From JAGXLP01 sp964649445 (lineage in GTDB: Bacteria > Bipolaricaulota > Bipolaricaulia > M55B111), in assembly GCA_964649445.1 (NCBI GenBank), contig CAZYPS010000022.1:1-26491 (forward strand): a stretch of DNA of 26,491 nt. Direction: 5' to 3'. A model generated the notes under the pieces. The model made no database searches. It was not told the origin of the DNA and worked only from the letters and a program-made list of their open reading frames with translations. The translations under genes were made by a program, and so were the position numbers. Shown piece after piece: positions 14,456 through 20,029 of the stretch; within the stretch, counting starts at the first letter, position 1, and every line of letters starts with the position of its first letter.

Positions 14456-14647
14456 CTATAATTGAATTGCGTCCACAGGACAAAGATCTGCGGATTCTTC
14501 ACAACAACCTGCCTCGTCGCAGCTAGTTGCGTCGTCCTTTACTTCGGCGTAACCTGCATCGTTGTTCAGTTCAAAAACTTCCGGACAGGTCTGCGAACAT
14601 AGGCCGCAGGCTATACAGAGGTCCTCATCTACTGTTGGTGTTGCCAT
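14456..14647 (-). CDS. Small [4Fe-4S] ferredoxin
   Basis: 63-residue acidic electron carrier. CIACGLCSQTCP (11-22) supplies three cluster ligands (Cys11, 14, 17) and Cys56 in DLCPVDAI the fourth; Cys21 and Cys43/48/49 are extra, as in single-cluster ferredoxins of Thermotoga type where two form a disulfide. Start at the ATG at 14645-14647 because AAAGGAGG lies just upstream; the frame runs further to 14749 but that part has no ferredoxin similarity. A likely partner of the pyruvate oxidoreductase encoded at 23356-26342. A short G/C hairpin plus TTTTT between this gene and the dehydrogenase may end its transcript. Confidence 0.93.
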   Translation of the reverse strand: MATPTVDEDLCIACGLCSQTCPEVFELNNDAGYAEVKDDATSCDEAGCCEESADLCPVDAIQL

Positions 14648-14712
14648 TTGTTTTCCTCCTTTTGGTGGATCTGATAGCTCTAAATGGACTTTTCCTTTTA
14701 GTGGTAAAATAA

Positions 14713-14772
14713 CTCTAGCCTTTTTGGTCGAACAAGCAGGATTATCCAATATAAAAACGTAAACGGCTAGAG
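14713..14772 (-). repeat. Inverted repeat in the ferredoxin leader
   Basis: CTCTAGCC (14713-14720) and GGCTAGAG (14765-14772) are perfect 8-bp inverted copies separated by 44 bp, with a small GGAT/ATCC hairpin between. On the minus strand they would fold in the leader of the ferredoxin mRNA. Function unknown. Confidence 0.4.
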
Positions 14773-14835
14773 AAACTAAACTTACAGTTGAATCTAATCT
14801 GCAACTTTGATCAAATTATCCGGCGAGCGTAAAAG

Positions 14836-14864
14836 AATATAGGGGACGGTCCAACGACGGTCAA
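14836..14864 (-). promoter_or_regulatory. Promoter toward the ferredoxin gene
   Basis: Read on the minus strand: TTGACC (14859-14864), 17 bp, TATATT (14836-14841), a strong match. The start would be near 14829, giving a leader of about 180 nt before the ferredoxin ATG. A second, weaker candidate (TTGTTC, 17 bp, TTATTT) lies nearer the gene within the inverted repeat region. Confidence 0.6.
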
Positions 14865-14878
14865 GTGGGAGAAATAAG

Positions 14879-15610
14879 TCAGGATTTGACTGGATTTTCA
14901 AGAGCGCCGATTCCTTCGATTAACAGTTTAACCCTGTCTCCGCTGTTTACTGGAGATATTCCCCGAGGTGTTCCGGTCGAAATCACGTCTCCCCTGTGCA
15001 AGGTCATAAACGAAGTTATTTCTTCAATCAGTTCGGAAAAACCGAATATTAGATTTGACGTATCCGACGATTGACGGACCGTTCCATTTACTTCCAGCCT
15101 GAAGGAGATTGGAAGTTCGATCTGGTCGGGGGTAACGAGAACCGGACCCAAAGGAGCTGCGCTATCGAATCCCTTTGCCCGGACCCAGTTTTGTTCCCAG
15201 TTTTGGGCGTTACGATTGGTTACGTCATTTAACCCGGTAAATCCCCAGATATAGCTAAACGCGTCCTCCTGATCGACGTTTCGACAATTTTCATCTATTA
15301 CTATGGCTATTTCTCCTTCCGGATCGTATCTGTGATCCTCCGTTATTTCTATCGGGTCACCAGGGTTAGCGATTGCGGTCGGGGGTTTGAAAAATAGAGA
15401 AGGCCTGTCTGGAACGCTGGAATCCGTTTCTGCTATGTGGTCCTGATAGTTTAAACCCACACAAATTATCTTGGTGGGATCGACCGGTGCGAGGAGAGTT
15501 AATTTTGATAGCTCAAAGGTTTTATTCTCCGTCTTTAAGAGGTTTTCGTCCACGATTTCTCCTCTATATATTTCCCCGGTCTGAGAGTCACGAGCTCTGG
15601 CTAACTTCAT
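14879..15610 (-). CDS. Fumarylacetoacetate hydrolase (FAH) family protein
   Basis: 243 residues of the FAH fold, a Mg/Mn-dependent family that cleaves or hydrates acylpyruvates and related 2-oxo acids. N-terminal cap then core: VGLNYQDHIAE (51-61), LFFKPPTAI (72-80), EGEIAIVI (98-105; metal ligands Glu98, Glu100), GFTGLNDVTNR (123-133; Asp129), RAKGFDSAAPLGP (144-156), and STGTPRGISP (211-220). Closest to acylpyruvase/2-hydroxyhepta-diene-dioate isomerase-like enzymes, or oxaloacetate tautomerase/decarboxylase; the substrate cannot be told from sequence. SD GGTGAG precedes the ATG. No aromatic-degradation genes are nearby, arguing for a metabolite-repair or oxaloacetate role (inference). Confidence 0.87.
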   Translation of the reverse strand: MKLARARDSQTGEIYRGEIVDENLLKTENKTFELSKLTLLAPVDPTKIICVGLNYQDHIAETDSSVPDRPSLFFKPPTAIANPGDPIEITEDHRYDPEGEIAIVIDENCRNVDQEDAFSYIWGFTGLNDVTNRNAQNWEQNWVRAKGFDSAAPLGPVLVTPDQIELPISFRLEVNGTVRQSSDTSNLIFGFSELIEEITSFMTLHRGDVISTGTPRGISPVNSGDRVKLLIEGIGALENPVKS

Positions 15611-15695
15611 ACTTTTCTCACCAAGTTAACTGTCCGTTATTGGTAGAAGAGTGACTATGGAAGGACAATTAAGGGGTATCGTATTTTAGTTATTG

Positions 15696-15726
15696 AAGGC
15701 CGGAGGTAGGACCTACCTCCGGCCTT
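15696..15726. terminator. Long hairpin downstream of the encapsulin operon
   Basis: A 15-bp perfect inverted repeat (15696-15710 with 15712-15726; arms AAGGCCGGAGGTAGG) around one central base, 24 bp after the encapsulin stop on the minus strand. The only T's following on that strand are CTT then CAATAA, so as an intrinsic terminator it is atypical in its tail; it could also be a mRNA 3'-end stabiliser. On the plus strand it is followed by TTTGTT. Confidence 0.65.
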
Positions 15727-15749
15727 TGTTACCATACAACTTTGCACTA

Positions 15750-16541
15750 TTAGCCGGTCAATTTTACTACTGCAGCCGGTTCCAGGACGCGAAAGCCAAA
15801 GCTTTCCGTGATGAAAAGTTTTACTTCCTCGGTAGTGTGGTCCTCGTAACCTATCGAGAAGTCCTGGCCCAGGACAAGCTGTACGTCATCGCCCCGGGTA
15901 GAGACTAGAGCGGGATCTTCGACTTTTGGACTATATACTACTGGTCCTCCAAGCAGATCTTCCAGCTGTTTTTTTAACGGATAACCGTTATAGGTGCCGG
16001 CGATCGTCTTCCAGAGGTCTTTATTGACTAACAACGAGTACGGGCCTTCTATCGCCTCGTCCTGGAACACCGTGACAGCTTCGGATACTCCTGAAAGTAT
16101 TCCGGACTTACCTTCTGACAGAGTGACCGAAGCACCGGCAGAAGAAAATAACCCTTCTATTCCGGCTTCAGCCAGACCGTGGAAGATAACGTCCTCCTCG
16201 AATTTGGCCGCTTTGGCTGCTGCCTCCTCAAGGGGAGAAAGATCGACGTCTTCCGCCCCCCTCGATAGGTTGTCCAGTTCCCAGATATTAAGCTTGAAAG
16301 ACTTCCTTGTCTCCACAATAGGCAGGGCTTTTCTTATACCATATCTGACGCTATCCGAATTGTTCTCCTTTATGTCAAGTCTGCCTTGCGGTATCGACGA
16401 ATATTCCCAACCCTGAGGTTCAACGACATCCACTACTTTTCTTCCCGTTAACTTATTCGAAAGTATTTCCCGTGCCTGTTCATCAATCTCTTTCCAGCCT
16501 TCGTCAGTGATTGGTGCCAGGGGGCGTTTTAAAAAGTCCAT
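15750..16541 (-). CDS. Encapsulin shell protein (family 1, linocin-like)
   Basis: HK97-fold protein that self-assembles into a nanocompartment. 263 residues with the family start MDFLKRPLAPIT, then GRKVVDVVEPQGWEY (33-47), WELDNLSRG (87-95; Trp87 corresponds to the flavin-stacking Trp of the Thermotoga shell), AAAKAAKFEDVIFHG-like helix region, the EGPYSLLVN stretch, and LGQDFSIGYEDHT near the C-terminus. AGAGGTGG lies upstream of the ATG. It follows the encapsulated ferritin gene by 26 bp on the minus strand, so shell and cargo share a transcript. Length and domain order are complete; no insertion. Cage size (T=1 is typical at this length) is inferred. Confidence 0.95.
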   Translation of the reverse strand: MDFLKRPLAPITDEGWKEIDEQAREILSNKLTGRKVVDVVEPQGWEYSSIPQGRLDIKENNSDSVRYGIRKALPIVETRKSFKLNIWELDNLSRGAEDVDLSPLEEAAAKAAKFEEDVIFHGLAEAGIEGLFSSAGASVTLSEGKSGILSGVSEAVTVFQDEAIEGPYSLLVNKDLWKTIAGTYNGYPLKKQLEDLLGGPVVYSPKVEDPALVSTRGDDVQLVLGQDFSIGYEDHTTEEVKLFITESFGFRVLEPAAVVKLTG

Positions 16542-16567
16542 TGTTCCACCTCTTTTTCTTTTACGAT

Positions 16568-16924
16568 TTAGTTCAGATTACCTACGTCCAAATCTCCATT
16601 GCCTTCTTCGGATGAAACTTCGCCTTCTTCCTCTTCGAGTTCTTCGAGTTTCGTGATCGGAGCTTCCGAGAATAAATATGTATTCAGCTCTTCGTCCCAG
16701 GCGGGCATATTCCGTCTAAGCCATTCAAGTGCCATACAGGCATGTTCAATTTCTTCGTCCCTGTTATGAGCTAATAGGTCAGCCAGTTCCTCGTCGTCCG
16801 TTGCCGATACTCTCTGCTGGTACCAGTTAACTGCTTCGACTTCTTCTTTTAAGCTCATCAGGGCCCGAACCATATCTCTGTGACCCTCGTCTAAATCTTC
16901 TACGGGTTCATGGTATTGATCCAT
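16568..16924 (-). CDS. Encapsulated ferritin-like protein (EncFtn) with cargo-loading peptide
   Basis: Half-ferritin ferroxidase that oxidises Fe(II) inside the encapsulin cage. 118 residues: two antiparallel helices with ferroxidase-centre residues Glu30 (VEAVNWY), Trp34, Tyr35, and Glu58 and His61 in HNRDEEIEH, matching the EncFtn pattern. Two such subunits are needed for one iron site. A Glu-rich linker (93-107) leads to the C-terminal GDLDVGNLN, which resembles the GSLxIGSLK-type encapsulin targeting peptide. ATG 16924 follows AAGGAGG; the frame runs 9 codons farther to 16951 but without SD. Cys63 in the second helix is not a ligand. Upstream gene of the encapsulin operon. Confidence 0.95.
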   Translation of the reverse strand: MDQYHEPVEDLDEGHRDMVRALMSLKEEVEAVNWYQQRVSATDDEELADLLAHNRDEEIEHACMALEWLRRNMPAWDEELNTYLFSEAPITKLEELEEEEGEVSSEEGNGDLDVGNLN

Positions 16925-16955
16925 GTTATACCTCCTTCTATTCTTCTTCACCTTT

Positions 16956-16984
16956 AGAATAACTTCTAGCGGACTTTAACTCAA
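16956..16984 (-). promoter_or_regulatory. Promoter of the encapsulin operon
   Basis: On the minus strand: TTGAGT (16979-16984), 17 bp, TATTCT (16956-16961), close to the consensus. Start about 16949, leaving a 25-nt leader to the EncFtn ATG. The -35 lies in one arm of the inverted repeat at 16974-17010. Confidence 0.65.
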
Positions 16985-17010
16985 CTTTTCTTTATATAGT
17001 GGAGTTAAAG
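16974..17010. repeat. 9-bp inverted repeat over the encapsulin promoter
   Basis: CTTTAACTC (16974-16982) and GAGTTAAAG (17002-17010) are perfect inverted copies separated by 19 bp, centre-to-centre 28 bp. One arm overlaps the -35 and the other lies just upstream. Spacing near three helical turns suits cooperative binding of a regulator on one DNA face. No known Fur or PerR box is evident. Confidence 0.5.
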
Positions 17011-17028
17011 CTTGTTATAAAGCAGAAT

Positions 17029-17060
17029 GTACCAGGTTTCTCCGTGAAACCACTCGGTAC
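17029..17060 (+). ncRNA. Structured element upstream of pepD
   Basis: GTACC (17029-17033) pairs with GGTAC (17056-17060), and inside it GGTTTC (17035-17040) pairs with GAAACC (17046-17051), loop TCCGT. A two-stem hairpin with an asymmetric internal loop (A opposite ACTC). The strand on which it is transcribed is unknown. About 60 nt downstream on the plus strand is a terminator-like hairpin (17118-17137), so a small RNA or pepD leader is conceivable. Confidence 0.3.
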
Positions 17061-17117
17061 TCAAATGGGTTAATCGGCTGAAATATTGTTGAAAAGATAT
17101 TGCCCCACGAGTGCCTG

Positions 17118-17138
17118 AAAGGAGTCCGGGACCCTTTT
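17118..17138 (+). terminator. Terminator-like hairpin upstream of pepD
   Basis: AAAGG (17118-17122) and GTC (17124-17126) pair with GAC (17130-17132) and CCTTT (17133-17137), one bulged A, loop CGG, then TTTT ending at 17138. It lies ahead of the predicted pepD promoter, so it would stop a transcript from 16985-17117 or act as insulation. Confidence 0.35.
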
Positions 17139-17150
17139 GGAGTTGGTTCT

Positions 17151-17180
17151 TTGCTTGTAAAAATTCCCGACAAATAATAA
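17151..17180 (+). promoter_or_regulatory. Candidate pepD promoter
   Basis: TTGCTT (17151-17156), 18 bp, TAATAA (17175-17180). The start would fall near 17187-17190, only a few nucleotides from ATG 17192, implying a leaderless or nearly leaderless mRNA. Consistent with the lack of a Shine-Dalgarno before that ATG. Confidence 0.35.
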
Positions 17181-17191
17181 CCTTATTTACC

Positions 17192-18625
17192 ATGTTAGAC
17201 TTAAAACCAGAAAAAGTGTGGCAGCATTTCGAAAAGATAAGTGAAATACCTCGTTGTTCCGGGAACGAGGAGGGTGTAAGGAATTACATCCTTGAAGTGG
17301 CAGATAAAACTGGTCTGGAAGCCCGTGTGGACGAAACTGGTAACGTGTTATTGCACGGTGAAGGGCAACCGGACGTCGTATTACAGGCCCATATGGACAT
17401 GGTCTGTGAGAAGAATTCGGATGTGGATCACGATTTTGAAAAGGATGTGATCCGGTTGAAGGAGGAAAACGGCTGGGTGACTGCGGAAGGAACAACCCTG
17501 GGGGCGGACAATGGAATTGGTGTAGCTGTTGCCCTGGCTGCCGCAACCGGGGATTTGGGAGTCTGTTCATTTGATTGTCTGTTTACCGTTGACGAAGAGA
17601 GGGGGCTTAACGGAGCTTCAAACCTTGAACCGGAGTTCATTCGAGGAGAGAAACTTATCAATCTGGACAGTGAGGAGTTCGGGGTTTTCACCATAGGCTG
17701 TGCCGGCGGGGGAAAGACCACCATCGACTTATCCGTCGATACCGTTCCGAATTACTCCGGAGAGAGGATAAATGTCTCGATACAGGGCTTGGTCGGTGGC
17801 CATTCAGGTGGGGATATAGACAAAGGTAGAGCCAACGCGATCAAATTACTTGCTCGGGCACTGAAAAGCCTGGAAGTGAATTCGCTTCAGTTGTTCGAAA
17901 TAACGGGAGGAGACAAACACAATGCCATTCCCAGGGAGGCTTCGGCCGTAATATTGGTTGAGGACGAATACTCGGCCATAAAAAGTTCCCTGACCGAACA
18001 ATTTTCTGTCTTCAAAAAAGAATACGAGGAAACCGAACCGGGGATGGAGCTGGCAGTCAAAAAGCTTACCGAGGAGAATATTGAAAGGCCCGTTAGCGCA
18101 GAGTCGACCAGGACACTGCTAGATTTGATCCAGGCTCTTCCTAACGGTGTCATGGCTTACGATAAAAGACTCGAATCCACCGTTGAGACTTCGACCAACC
18201 TTGCCTCAGTGCGGAAAGAGGATAGTGACGTACGATTTTTAATGAGCTCGAGGAGTAGCAGGAAGTCCAAGCTGGAGAACCTGCGGAAAAACAGGATAGA
18301 GGTAATCGGAGAGTCTTTCGGTGGTGAAGTCAGTCATAATGAGTCTTATCCTGCTTGGCAGCCGGATAGAAAGTCCCGATTGCTCGAAGAGAGCAAGAGA
18401 GTTTTCAGGGATCTGTATGGAGAATCACCCGATGTAGAGGTCGTTCACGGCGGGCTGGAGACGGGGATAATTGGGAAGAAAAAAGAGGATCTAGAAATGA
18501 TTGCAGTTGGTCCGGACGTAGAATCACCTCACTCTCCCGAAGAGCGAATGAATATAGATTCTGTCGAGAAGTTCTGGGATTTCCTGCTGGCTCTTCTACG
18601 AGAGCTGAGCGGATGTGGGACGTAA
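17192..18625 (+). CDS. pepD: Aminoacyl-histidine dipeptidase (M20 family)
   Basis: Cytosolic Zn-dependent dipeptidase (Xaa-His dipeptidase family, M20C). 477 residues numbered from ATG 17192. Zn-site motifs: QAHMDMV (65-71; His67, Asp69), LGADNGIGVA (103-112; Asp106), DEERGLNGA (134-142; Glu136 catalytic, Glu137), NLDSEE (157-162; Asp159), the lid domain GLVGGHSGGDI, and HGGLETGIIG near the C-terminus. No SD lies before ATG 17192; a GTG at 17111 would add 27 residues of unlike sequence that overlap a hairpin, so it is rejected. A peptide-recycling enzyme, apparently its own transcription unit. Confidence 0.93.
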   Translation: MLDLKPEKVWQHFEKISEIPRCSGNEEGVRNYILEVADKTGLEARVDETGNVLLHGEGQPDVVLQAHMDMVCEKNSDVDHDFEKDVIRLKEENGWVTAEGTTLGADNGIGVAVALAAATGDLGVCSFDCLFTVDEERGLNGASNLEPEFIRGEKLINLDSEEFGVFTIGCAGGGKTTIDLSVDTVPNYSGERINVSIQGLVGGHSGGDIDKGRANAIKLLARALKSLEVNSLQLFEITGGDKHNAIPREASAVILVEDEYSAIKSSLTEQFSVFKKEYEETEPGMELAVKKLTEENIERPVSAESTRTLLDLIQALPNGVMAYDKRLESTVETSTNLASVRKEDSDVRFLMSSRSSRKSKLENLRKNRIEVIGESFGGEVSHNESYPAWQPDRKSRLLEESKRVFRDLYGESPDVEVVHGGLETGIIGKKKEDLEMIAVGPDVESPHSPEERMNIDSVEKFWDFLLALLRELSGCGT

Positions 18626-18640
18626 ATAAGGTAAGGAAGG

Positions 18641-18661
18641 ATAACCAGTACGGGTTATTTG
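18641..18661 (+). terminator. Weak hairpin after pepD
   Basis: ATAACC (18641-18646) pairs with GGTTAT (18653-18658), loop AGTACG, followed by TTGTT. A short AT-rich stem 15 nt past the pepD stop; a plausible but weak terminator. Confidence 0.35.
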
Positions 18662-18670
18662 TTAGAGGTA

Positions 18671-18699
18671 TTGCCTTGATTTAATTACCCGCTTAAATT
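18671..18699 (+). promoter_or_regulatory. Promoter of rpsT
   Basis: TTGCCT (18671-18676), 17 bp, TAAATT (18694-18699). Start near 18705, leaving about 40 nt to the AUU start codon. Confidence 0.55.
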
Positions 18700-18746
18700 A
18701 CCATCTCAAAAGATAAATTCCTTAAGGGAAAAAGAGGTGATGCACA

Positions 18747-19010
18747 ATTCCTGTTATAAAATCGGCAAAGAAAAGATTAAGGCAGAATAAAAAGAGAAAA
18801 GAACGTAATAAAAGACGAAAGGAAAAGTTGAAGAAGACCACGAAAGAAATGGATAGATTACTGGAAGATGGAGACGAAGAAGGTGCTAGGGAACTTCTCC
18901 CTGAACTCATGCGTGTAGCGGATAGAGCAGCGAGTAAAGGTCCTCTGCACCAGAATAAAGCGGACAGGATAAAGTCGAAATACGCCCGACGGATTGACGA
19001 AATAGGTTAA
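18747..19010 (+). CDS. rpsT: 30S ribosomal protein S20, AUU start
   Basis: Binds 16S rRNA and stabilises the 30S body. Read from ATT at 18747 the protein is (M)PVIKSAKKRLRQNKKRK..., the family N-terminus, 87 residues in total and ending RRIDEIG; 87 is also the E. coli length. In this frame there is a TGA at 18738 and no ATG, GTG or TTG before 18828, which would cut off the conserved N-terminal helix. AGAGGTGA (18733-18740) sits 6 nt before the ATT, ideal spacing. So translation very probably starts at AUU, rare in bacteria (infC is the known case) and reminiscent of the UUG start of E. coli rpsT. A sequencing error (ATG read as ATT) is the alternative. Confidence 0.9.
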   Translation: MPVIKSAKKRLRQNKKRKERNKRRKEKLKKTTKEMDRLLEDGDEEGARELLPELMRVADRAASKGPLHQNKADRIKSKYARRIDEIG

Positions 19011-19067
19011 TTCCTGATTCAATTTAATTACCTTAAATCCTTGATTAGAGATGGTAGTCGAGGGGAC

Positions 19068-19086
19068 AAGAAGAGCTTCTTTTTTT
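19068..19086 (+). terminator. Weak terminator between rpsT and secF
   Basis: AAGAAG (19068-19073) and CTTCTT (19076-19081) form a short stem around AG, followed by a T-run to 19085. The loop is very small and the stem AT-rich, so termination would be partial at best; the secF SD begins at once afterwards. Confidence 0.3.
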
Positions 19087-19096
19087 AGGAGGCATA

Positions 19097-20029
19097 ATGA
19101 ACTTTGATCTGGATTTATTAAGCAAGGCAAAGTACTGGTCTACCCTATCGATAATCGTCATATTAATTGGGTGGGTAATCCTGGCTACTCCTCTGGTTAG
19201 CCCTGGTTTGAAAGACTCGAGCTGGCCCTGGTTGAACCTGGGGATAGACTTTCAGGGTGGGTCGAAAATAACTATTCCTTTCGAAGAGGAAATTTCAACT
19301 GCTCGCATCAGAGAATTTCTTAATTCAAATGAAGGTCTGGCTGAATTGGGTGACAGTCAGATACAGGGCGAGACCGGTTCTAATACGATCTATATTAATA
19401 CCAAGGCTGGCATTGGCGGCGATGAAGTTCTGTTGAGTGAACTCCAAAACTCTATGGCGGAGAATTTTTCCGTGAGCGAAGAGGAAATTAGCATCAGTTC
19501 CGTTGGTCAGCAGATTAGCCGGGAGTTCCAGGTTAAAGCAATGCAGGCAATCGGCCTTGCTTTATTGGTAATTCTGCTTTACATAAGCTGGAGATTCAGG
19601 CTTAGATATGCTGTAGGAGCGGTTGCAGCAGTCATCCACGACGTGACTATAGCACTGACCGTATTTGCCATATTTGGAATCGAGATAAACCTACCTACTA
19701 TCGGTGCTTTTCTCACGATCGTGGGTTATTCACTAAACGATACTATAGTGTATTTTGACAGAATACGCGAAAACTCTGGCAAGAGGGCGGCTCGGTCCGA
19801 GTCGACTTTCTCTCTAATAAACAAAAGTATAAATCAGTCTCTCTCCAGAACTCTAAGCACGTCAACGACTACTTTCATCCCTGTTATCGCCCTGGTTCTA
19901 TTTGGTGGACCAGTTTTAAAGGCTTTTTCTCTGGCTCTGTTAATTGGCGTAATTGTCGGTACTTATTCTTCGATTTACGTTGCTTCCCCCATAGTTTACG
20001 CGTGGGACAAATATCTGTCTAGTGAATGA
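19097..20029 (+). CDS. secF: Protein translocase subunit SecF
   Basis: Membrane component of the Sec holotranslocon that uses the proton gradient to pull preproteins. 310 residues: TM1 at 13-34, a periplasmic domain beginning GIDFQGG (49-55, the SecF motif), then TM2-6 at about 146-165, 172-193, 199-219, 251-269 and 274-296, with the conserved GYSLNDTIVYFDRIREN (210-226), RTLSTSTTT (251-259) and SSIYVASPIV. The ATG has AGGAGG (19087-19092). Normally encoded beside secD, which is absent: upstream is rpsT and downstream is recJ, overlapping by 4 bp. secD must lie elsewhere if present. Confidence 0.95.
   Translation: MNFDLDLLSKAKYWSTLSIIVILIGWVILATPLVSPGLKDSSWPWLNLGIDFQGGSKITIPFEEEISTARIREFLNSNEGLAELGDSQIQGETGSNTIYINTKAGIGGDEVLLSELQNSMAENFSVSEEEISISSVGQQISREFQVKAMQAIGLALLVILLYISWRFRLRYAVGAVAAVIHDVTIALTVFAIFGIEINLPTIGAFLTIVGYSLNDTIVYFDRIRENSGKRAARSESTFSLINKSINQSLSRTLSTSTTTFIPVIALVLFGGPVLKAFSLALLIGVIVGTYSSIYVASPIVYAWDKYLSSE

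Noticed and set aside
15693..15908. Plus-strand open frame opposite the encapsulin 3' end
   Set aside because: It covers the terminator hairpin and the antisense of encapsulin, has no recognisable domain and no SD; a shadow of the real gene.
18740..18790. ATG at 18740 in another frame, giving a 16-residue peptide ahead of rpsT
   Set aside because: The SD lies only 2 nt before it, too close, while spacing to ATT 18747 is ideal and the S20 frame matches from there. No sign that it is a leader peptide.
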